A stretch of DNA of 53,879 nucleotides from NCBI GenBank assembly GCA_026712905.1, contig JAPOPM010000178.1, positions 1 through 53,879 on the forward strand. The letters are read 5' to 3'. The DNA is from Deltaproteobacteria bacterium (GTDB lineage: Bacteria; Desulfobacterota; Binatia; UBA9968; JAJDTQ01). Both the position numbers and the translations under genes were made by a program. The notes under the pieces were generated by a model, which saw only the letters and a list, made by a program, of their open reading frames with translations, was not told where the DNA came from and did no database searches. Every line of letters starts with the position of its first letter. Positions within the stretch are counted from its first letter, which is position 1. Positions 33,187 through 41,845 of the stretch are shown here, piece by piece.

Positions 33187-35862
33187 ATGGCTACGCCGTA
33201 TCACATTCCTGAACAGAACGTGCCGCTGCCGCCGCCGGACGCCGAAGTCATCTCCACGGCGTGCGACTACTGCGTGGTGGCGTGCGGTTACAAGGTGTAC
33301 CGCTGGCCCGTGCGGCGCGGGAAGAACGGCGGCCCGGGGGCCGATGACAACGCCTTCGGCCTGGATTTCCCGGTGGAGCCCCTGGGCCCCTGGGTGGTTG
33401 CGGACCAGCACAACATCGTCCTGCACGAAGGCCGGCCGCACCATGTCGTCATCGTCCCGGACAAGGACACGGACTTCGTCAATTACCAGGGCGACTCCTC
33501 GGTGCGGGGCGGCCTGATCGCGCAGAAGGTCTACAACCCTGACAAGCCCACCCGCGACCGGCTCCGGTCTCCCCTGGTGCGGATCTTCGGGGTGCTGATG
33601 CCGGTGACATGGGACTTCGCCCTCGACGTCGCGGCGCAGGTGGGCAACTACGTCCTGGCGAAGCACGGCACCAACGCCTACGCCGTGAAGACGTTCTCCT
33701 ACGGCTATCTCGAGAACACCTACGCCATCACCAAGTACGCCCTGCGGAACGTGCGCACGGCGAACTTCACGTTCCACGACACGCCGTCCGACGTCACGTC
33801 CACGCCGGGCTTTCGCGATGCGGGGTTCGACAACTTCGGGCCGTCCTACGAGGACTGGCGCGACGCCGAGGTGCTGTTGATGTGCGGCACGGACCCCTAC
33901 GAGACCAAGACCATCCTCTTCACCGACTGGATCATGCCCGGCATCCAGAACGGGCAAAAGGCCATCTTCATGCTGCCGCGCCGCACCGCCGGCGTCGCCT
34001 ATGCGGAAAGCCAGGGCGGCCTGTACATCGACATCCAGCCGGGCACCGACCTGCCGGTGCTGATGGCCATCGCGCGGGTGATCGTCGAGAACGGGTGGGA
34101 GGACCGGGAGTGGATCCGCGATTGGGTCAACTCCAAGTGGGAGAGCTCGTCCGGTTTCGGACAGGGCACGCGCAACACGCCGTGGCAGTGGCGCACGACC
34201 TGGGGCATGTTCCAGACCGACGGGTTCGAGGACTGGAAGAAGTGGCTGCTGGCCCAGGACTACGCGGTGCCGGAAAAGGCCGCCGCCATCGCCGACATCG
34301 ACGTCCGGAAGATCTATACCGCCGCCGAGTGGATGGCGAAGCCGCGTGCCGATGGCTCCCGGCCCAAGACCTCGATCATGATCGAGAAGGGCTGTTACTG
34401 GTCCAACAACACCGGCAACACCAACGCCATCGCCTCCCTGGGCATCGTCTGCGGCGCCGGGGGACGGCCCGGCCAGGTCGTCGGCCGAGCCGGCGGACAC
34501 CAGCGCGGCGGCCTGCGGGGCGGCAGCTACCCGCGCAACAAGAGCCCGGAGAAGCTGCCGGGCCGGCGCAGGAGAGCGCTGGATACCGACCGCTACCTGA
34601 TGTCCGGACACACGCGCCTCGCTCACGTCATCGGCAACACCTGGGTCCAGGGCATGTGCGGCACCCAGTCCCTGCAGGAGAAGTTCGACGAGTTGACGAC
34701 GCGCAACCCGCACCAGGTGCGGAGCTTCGACCGCGAGGAGGTCGTTGAAACGCTGAAGCGGCGGGTGGACTCCGGGGGCATGGCGGTGTGGGACCAGGAT
34801 ATCTACCTGGTGGATCCCATCGGCGCACGCTACGCCGACATCGTGTTTCCGGCCGCCGGCTGGGGCGAGGAGACCTTCACCCGGGCCAACGGCGAGCGTC
34901 GCATCCGCCTCTACCCCAAGTTCTACGACGCCCCCGGCGAGGCCCGGCCGGACTGGTGGATCATCGCGCAACTGGCGCGGAAGATGGGCTTCGAGGGCTT
35001 CGACTGGGAGGATTCCAACCAGGTGCTGGAAGAGGGTGCGCGTTTCTCACGGGGCTCGCGCAAGGATTTCTTCGCGGTCAAGGTGGCCGCCCAACGCGAG
35101 GGCAAGACCCTTCACGACAAGCTCCGTGAGTTCGGCAACAACGGCATCCAGGGTCCGGTTCTCATGCGCGCCGACGGCACCCTGGAGGAGACCAAGCGCC
35201 TCCATGACGTAAACCGGGTGCTGCCGGACGACGGTCCGGCCGGCGCCACGGTCTTCAACAAGAAGCTGACGCACTTCAACACCCAGACCGGGAAACTGAA
35301 CCTGCAGAAGGCGCCGTGGGAACTCTTCTCCGGCTACTGGGAGTGGATGAAGCCGCGGGAAGGGGAGATCTGGATCACCTCCGGGCGCATCAACGAGCGC
35401 TGGCAGTCGGGTTATGACGACCGGCGGCGCCCCTACATCGAGCAGCGCTGGCCCGAGAACTGGATCGAGCTGCACCCCGACGACGCTCGCGCGCGGGGGT
35501 TGGAGAGCGGCGACTACGCGACGGTCTATTCCGACCGCATCCCGGTGCAGAAGGAAACGATCCTCGGCGTCGAGGCGGATGATTTCGATTTCACCGCGCT
35601 GCTCCGTAACGGCTACATCGAGCTGACCCGCGGCGCCATCACCGCGGTGGTGATCGTGACTCCGGCCATCAAGAAGGGCGTCGGCTTCATGGATTTCCTG
35701 CAGACCAGCCAGCCCGCCAACGCCCTCTCGGGCCGCGTGGTGGACTGGGTCAGCGGCAACTACAACTACAAGATGGGGGTGGGACGGCTGAGGCGCCTGG
35801 GCGAGAGCCCCTACAAGCGCCAGTTCCGCAGCATGTCGTTCGCCCGCCGCGACATGATCTAG
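33187..35862 (+). CDS. idrA: Molybdopterin oxidoreductase large subunit, AioA family, candidate iodate reductase IdrA
   Basis: An 891-residue DMSO-reductase-superfamily enzyme with bis-MGD and a [3Fe-4S] cluster. The cluster motif is C26-x2-C29-x3-C33-x70-S104, identical in spacing to the published AioA motif. R434 and H438 in RAGGHQ align with AioA Arg419/His423. The stretch that should contain AioA His195/Glu203 reads SDVTSTPGFRDAGFDNFG, with Thr204 in place of His and no Glu. That argues against arsenite oxidation. IEKGCYWSNNTGNTNAI, AGWGEETFTRANGERRIRL and FNTQTGKLNL are shared with the family. Together with the Rieske gene 12 bp upstream and two dihaem peroxidases, this fits IdrA, which reduces iodate in the periplasm. 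No Tat signal is present, so export would be by piggy-back on the Rieske subunit. Confidence 0.85.
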   Translation: MATPYHIPEQNVPLPPPDAEVISTACDYCVVACGYKVYRWPVRRGKNGGPGADDNAFGLDFPVEPLGPWVVADQHNIVLHEGRPHHVVIVPDKDTDFVNYQGDSSVRGGLIAQKVYNPDKPTRDRLRSPLVRIFGVLMPVTWDFALDVAAQVGNYVLAKHGTNAYAVKTFSYGYLENTYAITKYALRNVRTANFTFHDTPSDVTSTPGFRDAGFDNFGPSYEDWRDAEVLLMCGTDPYETKTILFTDWIMPGIQNGQKAIFMLPRRTAGVAYAESQGGLYIDIQPGTDLPVLMAIARVIVENGWEDREWIRDWVNSKWESSSGFGQGTRNTPWQWRTTWGMFQTDGFEDWKKWLLAQDYAVPEKAAAIADIDVRKIYTAAEWMAKPRADGSRPKTSIMIEKGCYWSNNTGNTNAIASLGIVCGAGGRPGQVVGRAGGHQRGGLRGGSYPRNKSPEKLPGRRRRALDTDRYLMSGHTRLAHVIGNTWVQGMCGTQSLQEKFDELTTRNPHQVRSFDREEVVETLKRRVDSGGMAVWDQDIYLVDPIGARYADIVFPAAGWGEETFTRANGERRIRLYPKFYDAPGEARPDWWIIAQLARKMGFEGFDWEDSNQVLEEGARFSRGSRKDFFAVKVAAQREGKTLHDKLREFGNNGIQGPVLMRADGTLEETKRLHDVNRVLPDDGPAGATVFNKKLTHFNTQTGKLNLQKAPWELFSGYWEWMKPREGEIWITSGRINERWQSGYDDRRRPYIEQRWPENWIELHPDDARARGLESGDYATVYSDRIPVQKETILGVEADDFDFTALLRNGYIELTRGAITAVVIVTPAIKKGVGFMDFLQTSQPANALSGRVVDWVSGNYNYKMGVGRLRRLGESPYKRQFRSMSFARRDMI

Positions 35863-35910
35863 GGTGGTGTCTCACAAATCGGTTTGCAAAGATGCGCGGC
35901 GAACCGGCAA

Positions 35911-37239
35911 TTATCGTGTCGCGCCGGCTTCCTTCAGCCGATCCGCAATGGCGGTGTGCCCTTGGCGCGTTGCCGCTTTCAGCGCGGTCAGTCCCGCCGT
36001 CCGCGGATTCCGGCCACCTCTCCGCCTCTCCCCGGGGATCATGTGATTCACGTCCGCGCCGGCTTCGATCAAAGCGTCCACAAGATCCGCTTTTCCGAGA
36101 AAGGAGGCCAGCATCAGGGGAGACGCACCTGACAGCGACGCATCTGAACCGGCCAAGGCGTCCGGAAGGGTCCGGTTGACGTCCGCTCCCGTTTCGATCA
36201 GCACGCGGGCGATCCGGTATTCGTTTCTGCCGAGCGCCAGTAGCAGCGGCGTTGCGCCCGCCAGCGAATACTTCCTGTGCACCTCGGGACCCGGCAGAGT
36301 CAGATTGGGGTCGGCTCCCGCGCCCAGCAGCAGCCGCACGATCCGCTCGTCCCCTTTTTGGATCGCCAGCAGAAGCGCGGAAGCGCCGTCCGCGCTGTCT
36401 CCGGGAGCGTGAAATACGCCATTGACGTCACCGCCCGCCCGGATGGCGACGTCCACCGCGTCTCCGAAACCCATCGCGGCCGCGATGACCAGGGCGGTCG
36501 CCCGCTGCGTCCCGAACGCCAACACCGTATCGACGTCCGCGCCCGCCTCGATGGCGCGAGAGAGCGCATCCGCCTTCCCCTTTTCCGCTGCCCCCCGGAA
36601 GTACAGCAGCCGCTCCTCCGCATCCTTCAAGTCGGCGTCCAGGCGCACCACCGCCAGTTCGGCGCTGCGCGTCTTGTCCCCGGCCCCGCCCGCGACCCGC
36701 ACCGTGACCTTGCTCTTCCCTACGGGCAAGTCTTTCAAGGAGGTGAGCACATCGGCCCGCAGTTGCCTGTCGCCCAGGCTGATATCGATACCGTCCATGC
36801 GCGGACCGGGCTTCAGCGCGACGCCGCCCGGCCCGATACCGGTCACTTCGATCCTCGCGCCAGACGGCACCGCCGACGCCAGGATCGAGATTTCCGTCAC
36901 CCGGTAGCCGATCCGCACCGAATAGGAGCTTACGTCGCTCCGGAAAACCGGACTGAGTTCCAGCCGCTTTTCCAGCCGCGGCGTGAACATGCCGACCAGT
37001 CCCTTGCCCAGGCTTTCCAGGCCCTTCTCCAAGCCGCCGCTGAAATCCGCCCGCGCGGTTCGGAAGGGTGCACCCTCCCATACCTCCAGCGCGCTCAGAC
37101 CCGTCTGGTTCGGCGGGGGTTTTTCCTGCGCCGACGCCAACGCGAGCCAGAGCATCGCGGCCGTAACCGCAAGGACCAACGTCCGCAACGCCAAATGTCG
37201 GAGCCCCGAGCCGCTCGGCTGCTGCAATCTCCTGCTCAT
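35911..37239 (-). CDS. Secreted ankyrin-repeat protein with cadherin-like beta domain
   Basis: A 442-residue protein with a signal peptide (about 1-38, ending LASAQE). Residues about 90-200 resemble a cadherin-like beta-sandwich (LELSPVFRSDVSSYSVRIGY, VRVAGGAGDKTR). Five to six ankyrin repeats follow to the C-terminus (AAEKGKADALSRAIEAGADVD, AIQKGDERIVRLLLGAGADPN, GRNEYRIARVLIETGADVN, ASFLGKADLVDALIEAGADVN). Such proteins act as periplasmic protein-binding scaffolds or chaperones, sometimes protecting haem enzymes, but no specific partner is shown. It is convergent with the molybdopterin gene (48-bp gap) and divergent from the HEAT-repeat gene. Confidence 0.82.
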   Translation of the reverse strand: MSRRLQQPSGSGLRHLALRTLVLAVTAAMLWLALASAQEKPPPNQTGLSALEVWEGAPFRTARADFSGGLEKGLESLGKGLVGMFTPRLEKRLELSPVFRSDVSSYSVRIGYRVTEISILASAVPSGARIEVTGIGPGGVALKPGPRMDGIDISLGDRQLRADVLTSLKDLPVGKSKVTVRVAGGAGDKTRSAELAVVRLDADLKDAEERLLYFRGAAEKGKADALSRAIEAGADVDTVLAFGTQRATALVIAAAMGFGDAVDVAIRAGGDVNGVFHAPGDSADGASALLLAIQKGDERIVRLLLGAGADPNLTLPGPEVHRKYSLAGATPLLLALGRNEYRIARVLIETGADVNRTLPDALAGSDASLSGASPLMLASFLGKADLVDALIEAGADVNHMIPGERRRGGRNPRTAGLTALKAATRQGHTAIADRLKEAGATR

Positions 37240-37564
37240 GCCTGGCCTCGTCTCACCACTGTCACGGAACCGTCCCCGTGCCCAAACCGCAATATGGGCC
37301 TCGTACTCCCGTCATCGGCCGGGAGGGCGCACCCCTTTGCGGGCGCCCGCCGCTGCGCCGCTTTTCCCGTCTCTCGGCAATTATTGGAGGGAAGTGTCGA
37401 AGTCAACCGAGTGCAGGAACGGCCGCACCCGCGGGCCTGACGGTGCGCTTCGGCTCGTCGCCACCTTGACCGCGGTTTGTCTTTCCGTGAGAGTACGCCA
37501 TGCGGAGGACGCTCAAGTGAAGCGGGGCAGGACGCTTTCTTCCACTCTTGCGTGAGTTTGTCGC
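37240..37564. other. Divergent intergenic region, nothing recognised
   Basis: These 325 bases separate the divergent ankyrin and HEAT genes and must hold both promoters. I see no convincing -35/-10 pair, sigma-54 motif, hairpin with T tract or small gene. Short GC-rich inverted repeats (for example GGGCGC/GCGCCC near 37330-37352) are within what this composition gives by chance. Confidence 0.4.
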
Positions 37565-39688
37565 ATGCACGATCCCATTCAGGCCATCTCCCGTTATCTC
37601 CGGGCGCCCGAAGAACCCATTCGTTGCGCGGCCGCCCGCGCCCTCGGCGCCTCGGGCGACGAGGAGGCGGCGCCGGCCTTGGTGGAGGCGTTGGTGGACC
37701 CGGATCCGGACGTACGCGCGGATGTCATGGTGGCGCTGGCGCGCTGCGCCCGGCCGCGGGACGCCGCCGCGATCCGGCGTTCGTTGCAGGGCGACCCGGT
37801 GGGCGAGGTCAAGACGGCGGCCGTGGGGGCCTTGAGCCGGCTCCGGGACGAAGCCTCCACGGCGTTGCTGCGGGCGCTGGCGCGAGATCGATGCGCGTCC
37901 GACGTGGCGTGGGAAGAGGGTTCCTGGGACGACTGGCTCGACGTGCAGGTGGCCGCCATCGCCGCCCTCGGGGAAATGGGCGCGGAGGCCGCGGCGGATG
38001 ACTTGCTCCGGGTCCGGTCCGACGAGGCCGGCCAGGAACTCGACCACGTGGTCTTCGCCGCTCTCGCGAAGATGCCGGGGCGCGGAATCGCGGCCCTCCT
38101 CGACTTCCTGAACGACGGCGACGAGCGGGTTCGGCAACGGGCTCTGGCGACGCTGGCGCGGGCCGGCCGGGAACGGCTGGCGCCGCTGCGCGACCGTCTG
38201 GTCGGCGATCCGAGCGCGGGCGTGCGCCGGCTCGCGGCGGACAACCTGGATGCCGGCGACCCGGCCTTGCCTGAAATGGCCCTGAACGACCCGGATCCTT
38301 CGGTTCGCGCGGCCGCGCTGGCGCGGGTCGTGCCCGGGCGGCCGGACATCGGGCGGCGTGCGCTTGCCGATACCGCACCGGCGGTCTGCCGCGTGGCCCT
38401 CGAAGCGCTGGCCGGGTGCTTGTCCCCGGCGGATGAGCCGGACCTCGGCGCGAAGTTGGAAACGTGGTTGCGTGACGGGGACACACCCTTGGCGGCCGCG
38501 TCCGCGCGGGTGCTGCCCAAGGTGGAGGGGGAGGACGCCCTGAGCGTGCTGCGGGAGAGGGCGACGGATGCGGAAACGGCCGTCGAGGTACGTATCGCCG
38601 CGCTCGGTTCGCTGGGAAAGATCGGTACCCGTGACGCGCTGGCCGCGTTGCGTCCGGCGGCGGCAGATCCGGTCCGGCAGGTCCGGTTGGCCGCGTTGGC
38701 GGCGGCGGCGGCGCTGACCCACGACGCATCCGAGGACGTCCGCGGCCAAGCGCGCGACTTGTTGGTCGACGCCGTGCGTGGCCGGCTGCGGGCGCCGGAG
38801 TCCCTTCACGACGAGGTTCCGGACCAGGCAGGTACCGGGGAGGGAAGCGGGCCGGTCGCCATTACGCCCGAAGGCGGCATCGTCCCCGTGGATGCGCCGG
38901 CGCCGGGCGCTGCCGCGGCCGGTTCGGACGGCGATGTCGGAGGCTTGTCCTACCCTCGCTCCACCCTCGAAGCGATTCAGGCAACGGAGACGACGGCGCC
39001 TTCCCCGGAGCTTTCGCCCTCCTCGTCGCGCGGCGGCCGGGCGCGCTCCCGCCGCGTGCCGGTGGAAGGGGCGGACGACATCGACGCCGACATCCGCCTG
39101 GTGGCGGTCCGTCTGGCGGCGGACTGCGCGGCCGAGGGGATCGACGAGTCACTGGCCGAAGCGGCCGAAGCGGCGACACCCGACCTGCGCGCGGCGGCGG
39201 TCGAGGCCGTCGCCCAACGCGCGCGGGCCATGCCCTTGCCGCCCGGCCTCCGGGCAGTCCTGATTCGGTGTCTGGGATGCGACGACGCGCGGGTGCGCTG
39301 CGCCGCGGCGCGGGCCGTGACCGGCACGGGGCACGATGCGGCTTCAAGGATCGTCCCATTGCTTGACGATACCGATGCCTCGGTGCGCGCGGCAGCGGTG
39401 ACGGCTGTTGCCGGGGTCCATCGCGAGGCGGTCATGCGCGCCCTCGGCGACCCTTCGCGGCTGGTCCGCCGAGCCGCCGCGGACGCCATGGCGGCGGGTC
39501 ATGACAGCGGCGCGCTCGAAGCTGGTTTGAGGAAGCTCGTGGACGGCGGCTGGAGCGACAGCCTCACCGATACCTCCCGGCGGCACCCCGAGGCGCGACA
39601 GCTCCTGCTCCGAATGGTGGCCGCCGGCGAGGTCGCGGGGCAGGCGCTGCTGGTGATCCTGGAGGCCTTGGCCGGTGACGGGGTGTAG
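37565..39688 (+). CDS. HEAT-repeat protein
   Basis: A 707-residue cytoplasmic protein made almost wholly of HEAT or PBS-lyase-type helical repeats. The N-terminal block (about 10-420) has units such as IRCAAARALGASGDEEAAPALVEAL, VRADVMVALARC and VRQRALATLARAG. A disordered Pro/Ser/Glu linker lies at about 420-515, and a second block of repeats runs to about 670 (VRLAADCAAEGIDESL, VRCAAARAVTGTG, VRAAAVTAVAGV). No signal peptide or catalytic motif is seen. It ends 9 bp from the decahaem cytochrome gene on the opposite strand. Its place beside a large redox locus suggests a scaffold for assembling or binding the iron-sulfur and ferredoxin components, which is inference from context only. Confidence 0.82.
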   Translation: MHDPIQAISRYLRAPEEPIRCAAARALGASGDEEAAPALVEALVDPDPDVRADVMVALARCARPRDAAAIRRSLQGDPVGEVKTAAVGALSRLRDEASTALLRALARDRCASDVAWEEGSWDDWLDVQVAAIAALGEMGAEAAADDLLRVRSDEAGQELDHVVFAALAKMPGRGIAALLDFLNDGDERVRQRALATLARAGRERLAPLRDRLVGDPSAGVRRLAADNLDAGDPALPEMALNDPDPSVRAAALARVVPGRPDIGRRALADTAPAVCRVALEALAGCLSPADEPDLGAKLETWLRDGDTPLAAASARVLPKVEGEDALSVLRERATDAETAVEVRIAALGSLGKIGTRDALAALRPAAADPVRQVRLAALAAAAALTHDASEDVRGQARDLLVDAVRGRLRAPESLHDEVPDQAGTGEGSGPVAITPEGGIVPVDAPAPGAAAAGSDGDVGGLSYPRSTLEAIQATETTAPSPELSPSSSRGGRARSRRVPVEGADDIDADIRLVAVRLAADCAAEGIDESLAEAAEAATPDLRAAAVEAVAQRARAMPLPPGLRAVLIRCLGCDDARVRCAAARAVTGTGHDAASRIVPLLDDTDASVRAAAVTAVAGVHREAVMRALGDPSRLVRRAAADAMAAGHDSGALEAGLRKLVDGGWSDSLTDTSRRHPEARQLLLRMVAAGEVAGQALLVILEALAGDGV

Positions 39689-39697
39689 AAGCCCGTC

Positions 39698-41842
39698 TCA
39701 CTTTCCGGACGGCTCGCGGGCGGCCGCACGGTCGCCGGTGAGGAGCCGTCGGTCTCCGTCCTTCTCGAAATGGTAGCGGTGACACGTCAGACAGCGGGCC
39801 AGCCCGGTCTTCTCCCGGTGACAGGTGGCGCAGTCGGCGGGTGACACGGGCGCGAACCCGGCCGCGCTTCGCCGGGACTCCTTGCTCTCCGCCACCCGGT
39901 GACAGGAAACGCATCCATTTTGGAGGACCGCCTGCCGATGGGACCGGTGCGAGAAGGTCCGCAGATGCCGGAGTGTGTCCGGCTCGATGCTCGGATCCGT
40001 TGCGCGCGCCGTGCCGGATCCCGATCCGGGAGGTTCGCCCACTCGCGCCGGCGGGACGTGGCGCGTCGCTCGGGCGAACCAGTTCAGACGCGGGACCGGT
40101 TGCGTTCCGCCACCGGAGGCGGGAGTCCCTTCCACGCGGCTGACGTGGCACTTGGCGCAGCCTGCCGACGGCGCCTCTTCGTCAGTGAGCACGGCAAACA
40201 GCGCGGCGCCGGTGTCGGTCGGGGTGGTGGACAACGTCAGCCAGCCGCGCAGGAAACGGTCCGCGTGTCCGGTGGGCCGGTAGCGCAGCGCCAGCTCGTG
40301 GTATCGCCAGCCGCCGTAGCGCAGCCATTCTTCCATGTCCTCGACGCCCTCCGGGTCGTCCAGGTCCAATTCGATGGCGCGGGTCTCCATCGTTTCGCCC
40401 TGTTGGTGCCGTTCAAGCTCGTCCGCCAACTCGGGAAACCATTGATCCGCCGCGTGGCGCACCACCTCGAATGGCAGAGAACCGGCCAGATCGGCCTTGA
40501 CCGTGGAAGACGGTTGCGCTGCCTCTACGAATACCGAAGGTCCTTCCCGCACCAGGTCACGGGTCAGCTTCTTGAACGCCCAGGCCAGTTGGGCGGCGGC
40601 CCGTCTCTCTTCCTCGCCGGCATCGGCCAGATCCAGCAGGTCGGCCTCGTTGACGGTCTTCATGTCGGCGGCGTCCAGATACCCGCCGGCCTCGAGCATC
40701 AGCCGCAGGAATGCGTTGGGCTCGGCCTCGGCATCCACCGGCCAGTCGCCGATGCCGGCGTCGGCCAGCACTTCGAGGTCCAGGCCGGGCGGGGCCAGGA
40801 ACTCCAGATCCGGCGAGCCCGCGACCGGGCGGGTGAGCTCGGCCTCATGGCAAGACGCGCAGGCGCTGAAGCCGTCGATGGCCATCTCGCCGGTGTGGCA
40901 CGTCCCGCAGGTCGCGGGGGGCGTGGCGCCATCCTTGGCCGCGGCGGCGAAGTGCCGGCTGAAGTGGTTGCCGTGGTCGAAGGCGACCCTGGATACAGGG
41001 TGATGGGGATAGTCGGTGAAAGGAGGGTGTCCGGCGAAACCGGTGAATGCACCCGTGTGACAGACCTGGCAGCGGGCGTCGGTCATGGCGGTGGCGACGA
41101 AGTCGCGGCCCTCGTGTTCGCGGTGGCAGACGGCGCAGGCGATGGACCCCCGGGCTCCCGGGGTGTCCGACATCGCGTAGTCCGCCGGCAGCACCGCCGC
41201 CGCCAGACGCGTCGTCAGCGAAGCGCGGCGCGTCTCGGACCACGCCCGCCGGCTCTCGTCCTGGTCCGTCGCCGCCGGGTGAGCGGCCGGCGGGACGGTT
41301 CCATGCGCGGCCAGGGCGTCGGGGCCGAAGTCGTGGCAGGCCATGCACCGGGCCGTGTTGGCCAAGTCCCGTTTCACGCCGAACAGTGCCGCGCCGGCGA
41401 TGTCCTTGGCCCACGCGAGAGACGGTTCCTCCACGCTCGCGTGGCACTGGCCGCAGTCATTCTCGAAGGCCGCGTGGTTCGACAGCACCGGCCCCGGCAA
41501 GAGCGTGGGCCGGTTCATGAAAAGGACCATCGCGGCCGCTAGCGCGCACAGGGCCGCGAGCCGCCACGCGGTTCTCAGCCGGCGTTGGGTCGTCGCCCGA
41601 GGTACGCACGGCGTCGGCGGGAAACAGCACTCCCCGTGAGGCAGCGGACCCTTCTCGCAGGGTCCGCCGCGGGCCAGCGGCCGGCGGCACAGCCAGCGGT
41701 CGCCGCTCCGTTGCGGGATGCATTCGGCGCGTGCCGGGCACCGCCCCGAGCGCTCCGGTCCGAAGCGGCAGGGAACTCCTTCCCGTCCGCACTCCCAGTC
41801 CTCGTGGGCGAAGATGAACGCATCTGTGGGATGTCTCGCCAG
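39698..41842 (-). CDS. Decahaem c-type cytochrome with cysteine-rich N-terminal domain
   Basis: Ten CxxCH motifs are present: CGQCH, CMACH, CAVCH, CQVCH, CGTCH and CASCH in the N-terminal half, CAKCH, CVSCH, CATCH and CLTCH near the C-terminus. The first ATG is at 41530, inside a hydrophobic segment. The frame upstream is clearly coding: a cytoplasmic-looking domain with nine cysteines (C18, 25, 35, 41, 52, 62, 72, 73, 79 counting from a CTG at 41842) and motifs WECGREGVPC, GDRWLC and GPLPHGECC, then a basic stretch and one membrane helix (about 92-112). No ATG, GTG or TTG lies between the preceding in-frame TGA and 41530, so a CTG start is assumed (714 aa). A periplasmic, membrane-anchored electron wire next to a cytochrome b is the likely role. 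Confidence 0.82.
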   Translation of the reverse strand: MARHPTDAFIFAHEDWECGREGVPCRFGPERSGRCPARAECIPQRSGDRWLCRRPLARGGPCEKGPLPHGECCFPPTPCVPRATTQRRLRTAWRLAALCALAAAMVLFMNRPTLLPGPVLSNHAAFENDCGQCHASVEEPSLAWAKDIAGAALFGVKRDLANTARCMACHDFGPDALAAHGTVPPAAHPAATDQDESRRAWSETRRASLTTRLAAAVLPADYAMSDTPGARGSIACAVCHREHEGRDFVATAMTDARCQVCHTGAFTGFAGHPPFTDYPHHPVSRVAFDHGNHFSRHFAAAAKDGATPPATCGTCHTGEMAIDGFSACASCHEAELTRPVAGSPDLEFLAPPGLDLEVLADAGIGDWPVDAEAEPNAFLRLMLEAGGYLDAADMKTVNEADLLDLADAGEEERRAAAQLAWAFKKLTRDLVREGPSVFVEAAQPSSTVKADLAGSLPFEVVRHAADQWFPELADELERHQQGETMETRAIELDLDDPEGVEDMEEWLRYGGWRYHELALRYRPTGHADRFLRGWLTLSTTPTDTGAALFAVLTDEEAPSAGCAKCHVSRVEGTPASGGGTQPVPRLNWFARATRHVPPARVGEPPGSGSGTARATDPSIEPDTLRHLRTFSHRSHRQAVLQNGCVSCHRVAESKESRRSAAGFAPVSPADCATCHREKTGLARCLTCHRYHFEKDGDRRLLTGDRAAAREPSGK

Positions 41843-41845
41843 CTC

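Noticed and set aside
32551..34971. 806-codon open frame on the minus strand
   Set aside because: It lies antisense to the Rieske and molybdopterin genes, whose protein families are unmistakable. Its translation is a low-complexity His/Val/Arg/Ala mix typical of antisense frames in GC-rich DNA.
33187..35862. Arsenite oxidase AioA
   Set aside because: The family and cluster motif fit, but the His/Glu part of the arsenite site is absent and two dihaem peroxidases accompany it. Iodate reductase is the better reading. Not fully excluded without a tree.
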